Source: Streptomyces sp. yr375 (GTDB lineage: Bacteria > Actinomycetota > Actinomycetes > Streptomycetales > Streptomycetaceae). Taken from it: a stretch of DNA of 46,167 nucleotides. Below, in pieces: positions 1-12,400 of this stretch (position 1 is its first letter; each line of letters begins with the position of its first letter). Position numbers and translations under genes: made by a program. The notes under the pieces are model-generated. The model saw only the letters and a list, made by a program, of their open reading frames with translations, did no database searches and was not told where the DNA came from. Location of the stretch: contig NZ_FOFF01000061.1 in the NCBI RefSeq assembly GCF_900110755.1, forward strand, positions 1 to 46,167, read 5' to 3'.

Positions 1-2
1 AG

Positions 3-3000
3 GCGCATCCCGTGTTCGCGGATGCGTTGGACGAGGTGTGTGTGCGCTTCGACGGGCTGTTGGAACGTCCGTTGCGTGAAGTGCTTTTTGAGGATGCGGA
101 GAAGGTGATCGACCGGACGGAGTTCACCCAGCCTGCGTTGTTCGCGGTCGAAGTGGCCCTGTTCCGGCTGCTGGAGTCGTGGGGCGTGACGCCCGACTTC
201 GTCGCCGGTCATTCCATCGGTGAGATCGCCGCCGCGTACGTGGCCGGTGTCTGGTCCCTGGACGACGCGTGCACGCTGGTCGCGGCGCGTGGTCGTCTGA
301 TGGGCGAACTGCCCTCGGGCGGTGCGATGTTGGCGGTGCAGGCGACCGAGGCGGACGTACTGCTGGAGCTGGACGAGCGTGTTGCCGTCGCGGCGGTTAA
401 CGGACCCTCGTCGGTCGTGGTCTCCGGTGATGCGGAAGCAGTCGCGGAGTTGGAGTTGCGCTGGCGTGAACAGGGACGCCGGGTCAAGCAGTTGACGGTC
501 AGTCATGCGTTCCACTCGCCGTTGATGGACCCGATGCTGGCCGAGTTCCGCCGCCTGGCCGAAGGCCTGTCGTACGACGCCCCGCGTATCCCGGTCGTCT
601 CGAACCTGACCGGTGAGATCGCCACGGCCGACGAACTGTGCTCACCGGAGTACTGGGTCCGGCACGTCCGCGAGGCCGTCCGTTTCGCCGACGGGATCGT
701 GACGCTGCGGGACCGGGGTGTGGCCACCCTGCTGGAAGTGGGCCCGGACGGCGTGTTGTCGGCGGCGGCCACGCAGTCCCTGGACGCGGGGCAGGCGTGC
801 GTACCAGTGTTGCGCCGGGACCGGGCCGAGGGCATCAGCGTGGCGTCCGCGCTTGCGTCCCTGCACGTGCGCGGTGTGGTGGTGGACTGGTCGGCGTACT
901 ACGCGGGCTCGGGTGTCCGCCGGGTCGAGCTGCCGACGTACCCGTTCCAGCGCAGCCGTTACTGGCCCGAGGTGTCCACCGCCGTACCGCACACGACGCA
1001 CACGACGCACACGCCGGACGGGTCGGGCAGCGAGATCGACCGGAGGTTCTGGGAGGCCGTCGAACGCGAAGACCTCGAGGCACTCGCCGGCGACGGTCTG
1101 GATGCCCTGGCCGATGCTCTGCCCGCGCTGTCCTCCTGGCGTCGTCGGCAGCATGAGAGCGCCACGGCCGACGGCTGGCGTTATCGCCTGGCGTGGCGTC
1201 CGGTGAGTCTGCCCACGCCGGAACTGCGCGGTGGTTGGCTGCTGGTGAGCACACCGGACGCGGGACCCACCGCCCGCCAGGCGGCCGAGGCTCTGGAACT
1301 GGCCGGGGCCGCCGTCGCACACGTCGTGCTGGATCCGGGCAGCGCCGACCGCGAGACGATCGCTGCAACGCTGCGCGAGGCGCTGGAGGCAACGGCCGCC
1401 CCGGCAGTCTCGGGCGTCCTCTCCTTGCTCGGCTGGCACGACGGGAGCGACGGGAGCGACGGACAGGACGGGGGCGATGGACATAACGGGGGCACCGGGG
1501 CCGTCCCGGTCGGCCTGTCGGCGACCACCGGGCTGATTCAGGCTCTCGGTGACGTGGGCATCGATGCCCCGTTGTGGTGTGCCACGCAGGGCGCGGTCGT
1601 CACGACGGCCTCGGAGCGGATCGTCGAACCCGCGCGGGCCGGGGTGTGGGGTCTGGGCCGGGTCGCCGCGCTGGAGTACCCGCAGCGCTGGGGTGGCCTG
1701 GTCGACCTGCCCGGCGACCTCACCCCGGCGGTGGGCGTACGCCTGGCCGGGGCGCTGTCCCAGACCGGCGAGGACCAGTTGGCGCTGCGTCCGGACCACG
1801 CGCTGGCCGCCCGTCTCGAACCGGCCCCGACGGCCCTGACCGCCCCGACCGGGTCCCTTGACTCCACAGGGTCTCTTGACTCCACCGGCTCCCTCGGCTC
1901 CACCGACTGGACGCCAGGTCCGGGCACCGTCCTGGTCACCGGTGGCACCGGTGCCCTCGGCGGCCATGTCGCCCGGTGGCTGGTCCGGCAGGGGGCGGAG
2001 CATCTGCTGCTGGTCAGTCGCCGTGGGCAGGAAGCGCCCGGTGCCGAGCAGTTGGGCAAGGAACTGGCCGAAGCGGGGGCGCTGTCGGTGACCATCGAGG
2101 CCTGCGACATCGCGGACCGGGACCGGCTCGCGGCCCTGCTCGACGGGATTCCCGCCGACCGGCCGCTGACCGCCGTCTTCCATACCGCCGGTGTCCTGGA
2201 CGACGGCGTCATCGACGGCCTGACCGCCGACCGGTTCGCCGGTGTCCTGGCCGCCAAGTCCCACGCGGCCTGGCACCTGCACGAGTTGACCCGCGACCGT
2301 GATCGGGGCCGCGATCTCTCCGCGTTCGTGCTGTTCTCCTCGGTGGCCGGCACGGTCGCCGGTGCCGGACAGGCCAACTACGCGGCCGCGAACGCCGTAC
2401 TGGACGCTCTCGCGCAGCACCGGCGGGCGGCCGGGCTGCCCGCCACCGCGATCGCGTGGGGCCCCTGGGCCGACGGCGGCATGGCCGCCGACAGCGACCT
2501 GGCCCGCAGCCGTACGGGCGGTGCCGGGCTGCCGGCGATGGCTCCCGACCGGGCGGTGGCCGCCCTGGCCCGTGCCCTGGCCTCGGGGGACACGACCGTC
2601 GCGGTCATGGACGCGGACTGGCCCCGGTTCGCGGCCGGTTACACCGCGGTCCGGCGCAGCGCGCTGCTCGGCGGGGTGCCGCAGGCGGCAGCGGTGCTGG
2701 CGGCCGTCGGCGTGGCCGCCGAGGAGACGCGGCCCGCGTTCGGGGCCCGGCTCGGCGCGGCCGGTCCGGCCGAACGGGACCGGATCGCCCTGGACCTGGT
2801 CTGCGCCGAGGTGGCGCTCGTCCTCGGACACGGCGCGGCGCAGGACATCGACCCCCAACGGGCCCTGCGCGACATGGGTTTCGACTCGCTCACGGCCGTC
2901 GAACTGCGCAACCGGCTCGACAAGGCGACCGGCCTGCGGCTGCCGACCACCCTCGTCTACGACCATCCGACCCCCACCGCGCTGGCCGAGGAACTGCTCG

Positions 3001-3275
3001 CCCAGCTCCTGCCCGACGCCGGACCGGCCACCGCCGACGCCGGACTGCGGCAGCTCAACTCCCTGGAGTCGGTGCTTTCGGGCCTGTCCCCGCTGGACAC
3101 CGACCCGGCGACCCGGAACGCGATCGGCACCCGCCTCGGCGCGCTGCTGGCGGTCTGGTCGGACGGCGCCGCCCACCGCGACCCGGCGGCCGAGAACGCC
3201 GTACGGGACGAGTTGGGCGACGCCACCGACGACGAGGTCTTCGACTTCATCGGCAAGGAGTTCGGGATCTCCTGA
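3..3275 (+). CDS. Type I modular PKS, 3' part (AT-KR-ACP, C-terminal docking domain)
   Basis: The gene enters from the left; the frame is open from base 3, and the GTG at base 12 lies inside an AT domain, so it is not the start. Visible order: AT, KR, ACP, docking tail. The AT has GHSIGE (Ser codon 213-215) and HAFH (504-515), the malonyl-CoA pattern. The text runs from the AT end directly to KR, so there is no DH or ER. The KR has the TGGTGALGG cofactor loop, an LDD motif (B-type stereochemistry) and intact Ser/Tyr (Tyr codon 2379-2381), so it should leave a beta-hydroxyl. The ACP carries GFDSL (Ser codon 2886-2888). About 90 acidic residues after the ACP resemble a C-terminal docking domain that would pass the chain to the next PKS, whose start lies 186 bp downstream on the same strand. 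Confidence 0.95.
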   Translation, partial: AHPVFADALDEVCVRFDGLLERPLREVLFEDAEKVIDRTEFTQPALFAVEVALFRLLESWGVTPDFVAGHSIGEIAAAYVAGVWSLDDACTLVAARGRLMGELPSGGAMLAVQATEADVLLELDERVAVAAVNGPSSVVVSGDAEAVAELELRWREQGRRVKQLTVSHAFHSPLMDPMLAEFRRLAEGLSYDAPRIPVVSNLTGEIATADELCSPEYWVRHVREAVRFADGIVTLRDRGVATLLEVGPDGVLSAAATQSLDAGQACVPVLRRDRAEGISVASALASLHVRGVVVDWSAYYAGSGVRRVELPTYPFQRSRYWPEVSTAVPHTTHTTHTPDGSGSEIDRRFWEAVEREDLEALAGDGLDALADALPALSSWRRRQHESATADGWRYRLAWRPVSLPTPELRGGWLLVSTPDAGPTARQAAEALELAGAAVAHVVLDPGSADRETIAATLREALEATAAPAVSGVLSLLGWHDGSDGSDGQDGGDGHNGGTGAVPVGLSATTGLIQALGDVGIDAPLWCATQGAVVTTASERIVEPARAGVWGLGRVAALEYPQRWGGLVDLPGDLTPAVGVRLAGALSQTGEDQLALRPDHALAARLEPAPTALTAPTGSLDSTGSLDSTGSLGSTDWTPGPGTVLVTGGTGALGGHVARWLVRQGAEHLLLVSRRGQEAPGAEQLGKELAEAGALSVTIEACDIADRDRLAALLDGIPADRPLTAVFHTAGVLDDGVIDGLTADRFAGVLAAKSHAAWHLHELTRDRDRGRDLSAFVLFSSVAGTVAGAGQANYAAANAVLDALAQHRRAAGLPATAIAWGPWADGGMAADSDLARSRTGGAGLPAMAPDRAVAALARALASGDTTVAVMDADWPRFAAGYTAVRRSALLGGVPQAAAVLAAVGVAAEETRPAFGARLGAAGPAERDRIALDLVCAEVALVLGHGAAQDIDPQRALRDMGFDSLTAVELRNRLDKATGLRLPTTLVYDHPTPTALAEELLAQLLPDAGPATADAGLRQLNSLESVLSGLSPLDTDPATRNAIGTRLGALLAVWSDGAAHRDPAAENAVRDELGDATDDEVFDFIGKEFGIS

Positions 3276-3280
3276 CCGCC

Positions 3281-3336
3281 CGCAGCAACGGCTCATCGCG
3301 CAGCAACAGTTCTCATCCCGCAGCGACGGCTCATCC
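3281..3336. repeat. Degenerate 18-20-bp tandem repeat between the two PKS genes
   Basis: Three units beginning CGCAGCAACGGCTCATC sit at 3281-3298, 3299-3318 and 3319-3336, with a weaker fourth after them. They follow the stop codon of the upstream PKS. A 14-bp palindrome, GCCGCCGCGGCGGC, follows at 3357-3370. No function is evident. Confidence 0.7.
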
Positions 3337-3461
3337 CGCGCGTAACAGCTCGTTCCGCCGCCGCGGCGGCACCAGCGCACCGGGCCGGCCCCACCAGCCC
3401 GAAAACCGGTCCCCCGACCGCGACCACGATCTACCGGCCCCACCCCGAGGTGTGACACGAC

Positions 3462-6400
3462 ATGGCGAACGAGGAGAAGCTCCGCTACTTCCTGAAGCGG
3501 GTGACGGCCGACCTGCACGAGACCCGGCAGCGGGTGCGCGAGTTGGAGGAGGGCGGGCAGGAGCCGGTGGCGATCGTCGGCATGGCCTGCCGGTTCCCGG
3601 GCGGGGTCGGTTCGCCGGAACAACTGTGGGACCTCGTGGCCTCCGGTACGGACGCGCTGGACGGCTTCCCCGACGACCGGGGCTGGGACGTGGAGGCGTT
3701 GTACGACCCGGACCCGGACCACCCCGGCACGTCCTACGTCCGCGAGGGCGGATTCCTGGAGGGGGCCGGCGACTTCGATCCGGAGTTCTTCGGGATCTCG
3801 CCGCGTGAGGCGCTGGCGATGGACCCGCAGCAGCGGCTGCTGCTGGAGACCGGCTGGGAGGCCGTCGAGCGCGCGGGCCTCGACCCGACCACCCTGCGCG
3901 GCTCCCGCACCGGCGTGTTCGTCGGCTCCAACGGCCAGCAGTACACCGCCCAGTTGCTCGGCGACCCGACCGAGGGCATCGAGGGCTACATCGGGACCGG
4001 CAACTCGGCGAGCGTCATGTCCGGCCGACTGTCGTACGTCCTCGGCCTGGAGGGCCCGGCGGTCACCGTCGACACCGCGTGCTCCTCCTCGCTTGTCGCC
4101 TTGCACCTGGCCGCCCAGGCGCTCCAGCGCGGCGAGTGCACCATGGCGCTCGCGGGCGGCGTCACCGTCATGACGAGCCCCGGCATCTTCGTCGACTTCA
4201 GCCGGCAGCGCGGTCTGGCGGCGGACGGCCGCTGCAAGGCGTTCGCGGCGGGAGCGGACGGTACGGGCTGGGGCGAGGGCGTCGGCATGCTGCTGGTGGA
4301 GCGGCTGTCCGACGCGCAGCGCAACGGCCACCGGATCCTGGCGGTGGTGCGGGGCTCCGCCGTCAACCAGGACGGCGCGTCCAACGGCCTGACCGCCCCC
4401 AACGGCCCCTCGCAGCGCCGGGTCATCCGGCAGGCCCTCGCCACCGCGGCCCTGTCGGCCGCCGAGGTCGACGCCGTCGAGGCGCACGGCACGGGGACGA
4501 CCCTGGGCGACCCCATCGAGGCGCGGGCCCTGCTCGACACCTACGGTCAGGGCCGCGACCCGCAACGGCCCTTGTGGCTCGGGTCGGTGAAGTCCAACAT
4601 CGGCCACACGCAGGCGGCGGCGGGCGTGGCGGGCATCATCAAGATGGTCATGGCGATGCGCCACGGAGTCCTGCCGCCCACCCTGCACGTGGACGAGCCC
4701 ACCCCGCACGTCGACTGGTCCGCGGGCGCGGTCCGACTCCTGACCGAGACGACCCCCTGGCCCCAGACCGGCGCCCCCAGACGAGCAGCGGTCTCCTCCT
4801 TCGGAGTCAGCGGCACCAACGCCCACACCATCCTCGAAGCAGCCCCGGAACCGGCCCCGGCCCCGGCCAACGCCTCGGCCCCGGCCAACGCCTCGGCCCC
4901 GGCCCCGGCCAACGCCTCGGCCCCGGCCCCGGCCAACGCCTCGGCCCCGGCCTCGGGTTCGGGCTCGGCCCCGGCCTCCGCCCCTGGCAAGCCGGTCGCC
5001 CCGGCCACTGCCGCCCCCGCTGAACCGGCCGAAGCCGCCTCCCAGCCTGCCTCTGGCCCTGCCGCCGCCCTCGCGCCCTTCGCTCACGAGTCGGCCCCGT
5101 CCATCCCCTGGATCGTCACGGCCCGTACCCCCGAAGCACTGGCTGCGCAGGCCGACCGCCTCGCCGGTTTCGCCCGGTTCGCCGCAGGGGATACCGCAGG
5201 ACCGGGCGGGACACCGGCACCCGATCTCCGCGCCGTGGGACGGGCGTTGGCCTGTGGGCGGACGGTCTTTGAGGAGCGTGCCGTTCTGCTCGGTGCGACC
5301 GGGGCCGAACTGCGCCTGGCCGCCGAGGCGTTGGCGGTCGGCGATGACCAGCCGGGAAGCGTCGTACGCGGACGAGCCGCGAGACGCGGCGGCGTTGTTT
5401 TCGTCTTCCCCGGGCAGGGTGCGCAGTGGGCGGGCATGGCCCGTGAACTGCTGGGCACCAGCCCGGTGTTCGCCGCGTCGATCGCCGACTGCGAGACGGC
5501 ACTGGCCCGTTACGTCGACTGGTCGCTGACCGAAGTGCTCACCGGTGACGGCACCGAACTGGGCCGGGTGGACGTGGTCCAGCCGGCGCTGTTCGCGGTC
5601 CTGGTGTCGCTGGCCGCGCTGTGGCGGTCGGTGGGCGTGACGCCCGCCGCCGTGGTCGGGCACTCGCAGGGCGAGATCGCCGCCGCCTACGTGGCGGGCG
5701 CGCTGTCGCTGGACGACGCGGCCTGCGTGGTCGCCCTGCGCTCCAGGGCGATCACCCGCCTCGCGGGCACCGGCGGCATGGCCTCGGTCTCCGCCCCGGT
5801 CGAACGCGTCCGTGAGCTGACGGCGGACGACCACGGCGTCGGTACCGGCGTCGGCGTCGGCGTCTCGGCCGTCAACGGGCCCCGCTCCGTGGTCGTCTCC
5901 GGAGAGGCCGCGGCCCTGGACGCCTTCCTGGCCGCCTGCGCGCAGGCCGGCGTCGAGGCCCGCCGGATAGCCGTGGACTACGCCTCGCACTCCGCGATGG
6001 TCGAGGAACTCGCCGCCGAGATCACCGGCGCCCTCGCCCACATCACCCCGCGCGCCCCCGCCGTGCCGATGCTGTCGACGTACACCGGCGCATGGGTCGA
6101 GGGCGCCGAACTGAACGCCCGCTACTGGTACGAGAACCTGCGCCACCCGGTGCGGCTGCACGACGCCGTACGGACCCTGGCCGGTGCCGGACACGCGGTG
6201 TTCGTCGAGGTCAGCCCGCACCCCGTGCTGGCCGTGCCCGTGCAGGAGACCCTGGACGAGGCGGGCGGCGGCACCGCGCTGGGCACCCTGCGCCGCGACC
6301 ACGGCGGCCCGGCACGCTTCACGGCGTCCGTCGCGGAGGCGTTCTGCTCCGGCGCGGCCGTGGACTGGCCGGCCCTGCTGCCCGGCACCCCGGCCGCCCC

Positions 6401-9400
6401 GGTGGACCTGCCGACGTACGCCTTCCAGCACCGCCGCTTCTGGCCGTCCGCACCGGTACCGGGCGCGGGCGATCCGACGGGCCTGGGCCTGGCGGGCGTC
6501 GACCACGGGCTGCTGGGCGCGGCCATGACCCTGGCCGAGGGCGACGGCCTGGTGCTCACCGGCCGCCTCGCGCTGCGCGGCCGGCCATGGCTGGCGGACC
6601 ACACCGTGCGGGGGACCGTACTGCTGCCCGGCACGGCGTTCCTGGAGTTCGCGCTGCGCGCCGCCGACCAGGCGGGCTGCGACCGGGTCGAGGAACTGAC
6701 CGTCGAGACCCCGCTGCTGCTCCCCGCGACCGGCGGCGTACGCGTCCAGGTCCGAGTCGGAGCCCCCGACGGCACCGGCCGCCGGCCGCTGACCGTCCAC
6801 TCGGCCCCCGACGACGCCGACGACGACCTCCCCTGGACCCGCCACGCCACCGGCTCCCTCGCCTCCGGCCCCGCCCCCGTCTCCGGCACGGCACTGTCCG
6901 GCGAGTCCCTGACCGTCTGGCCGCTGGCCGGGGCCGAGGCCGTCGACACCGACGGCTTCTACCCGGCGCTGGCCGAGAGCGGCTATGGCTACGGCCCCGC
7001 CTTCCAGGGCCTGCGCCGCGCCTGGCGGCTCGGCGACGAGGTGTACGCCGACGTCGAACTCCCCGCCGACCAGCACCGGCAGGCCGCCCGCTACGCCCTG
7101 CACCCGGCGCTCATGGACGCCGCGCTGCACACCATCATGGCCGCCGGCCTGTTCGCCGACGACCCGGACGGCCAAGGCCGGCTGCCGTTCTCGTTCGCCG
7201 ACACCGTGCTGCACGCCCACGGGGCGTCGGTGCTGCGCGTACGGCTGCGGCAGACCGCGCCGGACACGGTGTCGCTCGCCGTCGCCGACGCGGCCGGTGC
7301 CCCGGTCGCGACCGTGGGCGCGCTTGTCCTGCGCCCGATGACCGACGAGACCCTCACAGGCAGCGGGGGCGACGATCTGTACGCCGTCGAGTGGACCTCC
7401 GTAGCCGTCCCGGAAGCCGATCCGGAGCGCCACGGCGAGCAGACCTGGGCCCTCATCGGCGAGCTATCGGCGCAGACGCAGGCACATGCCTGGGAGCCGC
7501 TGGCCGCCGCCGGTGTCACCCTCGACACACATCCGGACCTGTCCGCCGTCGGTGACGGCCCCGCGCCGCCCCCCGTGGTGCTGCTGGACCTGCGCGCCCA
7601 CGGCGTCGCCCCGTCCGGGGCCCGCTCCGGGGCCCGCGAACTGACCGCCGATGTCCTGGGCACCGTCCAGCAATGGCTGGCGGACGCCCGCTTCGACGAC
7701 TCCTGCCTGGTCGTCCTCACCTGCGGCGCGGCGCCCGCCGTGGCCGGTGAGGCGGTCACCGATCTGCCCGCCGCCGCCGTCTGGGGCCTGGTGCGGTCCG
7801 CCCAGTCGGAGCACCCGGGCCGTTTCCTGCTGGTGGACACCGACGGCGACCCCCGCTCCTGGTCCGCCCTGCCCGCCGCGCTCGCCGCCGACGAGACCCA
7901 ACTGGCCCTGCGCGCCGGGACCATGACCGTGCCCCGCCTCGTCCGGCTGCCGCCGCCCGCCGACGACTCCCCGCTGCCCTGGGACCCGGCCGGCACCGCC
8001 CTGCTCGTCGGCGGCACCGGTGTGCTGGGCCGCCTGACCGCCCGTCACCTGGTCACCGCGCACGGCGTACGGCACCTGCTGCTGGCCTCCCGGCAGGGCC
8101 CCGCCGCCCCGGGCGCGGCCGCGCTCGCCGCCGAACTGACCGAGCTGGGTGCCGAGGTCACCGTGGCCGCCTGCGACGCCGCCGACCGCGACGACCTGGC
8201 CAGGCTGCTGGCCGCCGTACCCGCCGAACGGCCGCTGCGGGCCGTACTGCACCTGGCGGGGGCCCTCGACGACGGCACCATCGGTACCCTGGACGCCGGG
8301 CGGCTGGACACCGTCCTGCGGCCCAAGGCCGACGCCGCCTGGAACCTCCACGAGCTCACCCGCGCCCTCGACCTGACCGCGTTCGTGCTGTTCTCCTCGC
8401 TCACCGGCGTGGTCGGCACCCCGGGCCAGGCCGGCTACGCGGCCGGCAACACCTACCTGGACGCCCTGGCCGCCCACCGCCGGGCCGCCGGACTGCCCGC
8501 CACCTCGCTCGCCTGGGGCTTCTGGGCCTCGGCCAGCGGTATGACCGGCCACCTCAACGACACCGACCGGCGTCGTATGGCCCGGGGCGGCGTCCTGCCG
8601 CTCGACGACGAGCGCGGCATGCGCCTGCTCGACGCGGCCTGCGCCGCCGGCCGCGCACCGGCGGTCGTGCCGGTGCTGCTGGACCTGCCCGCGCTGCGCG
8701 CCCAGGCCGCCGCCACCGGGCTGGCCCCGCTGTGGCGGACCCTGGTGCCGGTCCGGGTGCGGCGCACGGCGGCGGCCGTCGGCGTCCCGGCCGACGCCGG
8801 AGCCGCCTGGGCCGCCCGGTTGGCCGCCCTGCCCGAGGCCGAACGCGACCGCGAACTGACCGTCCTGGTCCGGGACCGGGCCGCCGCCGTGCTGGGCCAC
8901 GCCTCACCCGACGCGGTCGGCGCGACCCGCACCTTCAAGGATCTCGGCTTCGACTCGCTGACCGCCGTCGACCTGCGCAACCGGCTCGCCGCCGCCACCG
9001 GCATCCGCCTGCCGGTCACCCTCGTCTTCGACCACCCCACGCCCAGCGCCCTGGCCGCCCGCCTCGCCACGGAACTGCTAGGCACCGCCCCGACCGCCTC
9101 CCTCACGACCGCACCGGCCGCCCGGAGCAGCACCGAGCCGATCGCCATCGTCGCCATGGCCTGCCGCTACCCCGGCGGCGTCGCGAGCCCCGAACAACTG
9201 TGGGACCTGGTGGCCGGCGAGACCGACGCGGTCGGCGACCTGCCCGGCGACCGGGGCTGGGACCTGGAGGCGCTCTACGACCCCGAGCCCGGACGGGCCG
9301 GCCGCAGCTACGCGCGCCACGGGGCCTTCCTGCCCGACGCCGCCGAGTTCGACGCGGGCTTCTTCGGCATCTCGCCCCGCGAGGCGCTGGCGATGGACCC

Positions 9401-12400
9401 GCAGCAGCGGCTGCTGCTGGAGACGTCGTGGGAGGCGTTCGAACGCGCGGGCATCGACCCGCAGTCGGTGCGCGGCAGCAGCACCGGTGTCTTCGCCGGG
9501 CTGATGTACCACGACTACGCCTCCCGGCTGCGCTCGGTGCCCGAGGGCGTCGACGGTTTCCTCGGCACCGGCGGCTCGGCGAGCGTCGCCTCCGGCCGCA
9601 TCGCCTACACGCTCGGCCTGGAGGGCCCTGCGGTGACGGTGGACACGGCGTGTTCGTCGTCGCTGGTCGCCCTGCACCTGGCCGCGCAGGCGCTGCGCTC
9701 CGGAGAGTGCGCGATGGCGCTGGCGGGCGGTGTCACGGTGCTGTCCACGCCGGGCGTGTTCATCGACTTCAGCCGGCAGCGCGGCATGGCCGCCGACGGC
9801 CGCTGCAAGCCGTTCGCCGCCGCCGCCGACGGCACGGGCTGGGGCGAGGGCGCGGGCATGCTGCTGCTGGAGCGGCTCAGCGACGCCCGGCGGCTCGGCC
9901 ACCCGGTGCTGGCCGTCGTCCGGGGCTCGGCCGTCAACCAGGACGGCGCGAGCAACGGTCTCACCGCCCCCAACGGCCCCGCCCAACAGCGCGTCATCCG
10001 GCAGGCGTTGGCCGCCGCCCGGCTCGGCCCCGACCAAATCGACCTGGTCGAGGCCCACGGCACCGGCACCACACTCGGCGACCCGATCGAGGCGCAGGCC
10101 CTGCTGGCCGTCTACGGCCAAGGGCGGCCCGAGGAAAGGCCGTTGCTGCTCGGCTCGGTCAAGTCGAACATCGGCCACACCCAGGCGGCGGCGGGCGTCG
10201 CCGGCGTGATCAAGACGGTCATGGCGCTGCGGCACGGCATCGCCCCGCGCACCCTGCACGTCGACGAACCGTCCCCGCACATCGACTGGACCGCCGGCGC
10301 GGTGCAACTGCTCACCCGGTCCGTGCCCTGGCCGGACACCGGCCGCCCGCGCCGGGCCGCCGTCTCCTCCTTCGGCGTCAGCGGCACCAACGCGCACGTC
10401 CTGCTGGAACAGCCGGCCCCCGCCCCCGACCGGCAACCGCCCGCCGACGTACGACAGTCACTGGCGCCGCTTCTGCTGTCGGCCCGGAGCGCGGCGGCGC
10501 TGCGCGCCCAAGCAGGCCGGCTCGCCGACCGCCTCGAGACCGGCGGCGACCGGCTGGCCGACATCGCCTACTCGCTGGCCACCTCCCGGGCCGCCCTGGA
10601 ACACCGCGCCGCCCTGGTCGGCGACGACCCGGCCGCACTGACGGCGGCGCTGCGGGCCCTCGCCGGAGACGAGGTCGCCCCGGGGACGGTCACCGGCCGA
10701 CCCGACGGCGGCGGCACGGCCTTCCTCTTCTCCGGCCAGGGCAGTCAACGCGCGGGCGCGGGACGGCAGTTGTACGCCGACCAGCCTGTGTTCCGGCGCG
10801 CGCTCGACGAGACGTGCGCGGCGTTCGAGGGGCTGCTCGACCGTCCGCTGCGCGAGGTGCTGTTCGCCGAACGCGGCACACCCGAGGCCGAGTTGATCGA
10901 CGACACCGGCTTCACCCAGCCCGCGCTGTTCGCCCTGGAAGTCGCCCTGTACCGGCTGCTGAAGTCCTGGGGCGTGACCCCGGACGCCCTGGCCGGGCAC
11001 TCCATCGGCGAACTGACCGCCGCCCACCTGGTCGGCGTCTGGTCGCTCCCCGACGCCGCCACCCTGGTGGCCGCCCGCGCCCGCCTCATGCGCGCACTGC
11101 CGCCAGGCGGGGCCATGTTGGCCGTCGAGGAGACCGAGGACGCCGTCCGCAAGACGCTCCAGGAATACGGCGAACGGGCCGACGTCGCCGTCGCCGCCGT
11201 CAACGGCCCCCGGGCCGTGGTGGTCTCCGGAACGGCGGAAGCCGTAGGCGAGTTGGCGTCTCGCTGGCGCGAACAGGGCCTGCGCGTCAAACAACTGACG
11301 GTCAGTCACGCCTTCCACTCGCCGCTGATGGACCCGATGCTGGCCGAGTTCCGAGCGGTGGCCGAGAGCCTGACCTACAACGAGCCCCAACTGCCGCTGG
11401 TCTCCTGCCTCACCGGCCGCTTCGCCGAGCCCGGCACGGTCACCGACCCCGACTACTGGACCCGGCACGTCCGGGAGGCCGTACGGTTCGGCGACGGCCT
11501 GACCGCACTGGCGGAACGCGGCATCCGCGTACTGGTGGAAATCGGCCCGGACGCGGTCCTGTCCGCGATGGCGTCCAGCACCCCACCGGGCACCCCCGGC
11601 TCCGTCGCGCCCATAGCGCCCGTCGCCGTGCCACTCCTCCGCACCGACCGCTCCGACCGCCAGGCACTGGCCACCGCGCTGGCCGCGTTCTTCGCCCACG
11701 GCGTCCCGGTCGACTGGCCCGCGTGCTTCGACGGCACCGGCGCGACCCGCGTCGACCTGCCGACGTACGCCTTCCAGCGCACCCCCTACTGGCTGCACGA
11801 CGCCCCGCCCCCGGCCGCACCGGACGCCGGTCTGTGGGCGGCGATCGAGAACGAGGACGTCGAGGAGCTGGTCCGCGTCCTCGGCGACGGCTCCGGTGCC
11901 CTGGCCGAGGCGCTGCGGCCCGCGCTGCCGGTGCTGGCGCCCTTCGTCCGGCGCACCCGCGAACAGCTCACGGGCGTCGGCCCGACCGCCGGACCCTCGC
12001 CCGATGAGGCCCCGGCCGCGCCGCAGCCGGAGCCGGGCGGGCTGCGCCGCAGGCTCGCCGAACTCCCGGAGGAGGCCAGGCACGGCCACCTCCTCGGGAC
12101 CGTACGGGCCATCGCGGCCGATGTCCTCGGCCACCCCTCGGCGGACCACGTGGAGCACGGCAAGGACTTCCTGGACCAGGGCTTCGCCTCCCTCACCGGC
12201 GTCGAACTGCGCACCCGCCTGGCCGCCGCCGCCGGACTGGACCTGCCCGCCGCCCTGATCTACGACTTCCCCTCCCCGGCCGACGTCGTCGCCCACCTCC
12301 TGGAACTCCTGGACCAGGACGAGACGGCTCCCACGACCGCCCCCACCACCGCCCCCGAGACCGTGTCCTCGCCCCGCCCGGCGGACGGCGTGTTCGGACC

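Noticed and set aside
642..7433. A 2263-codon open frame on the minus strand across both PKS genes
   Set aside because: It is antisense to clear PKS domains; its translation is Gly/Arg/Gln-rich without family motifs. Long antisense frames are expected at this GC content.
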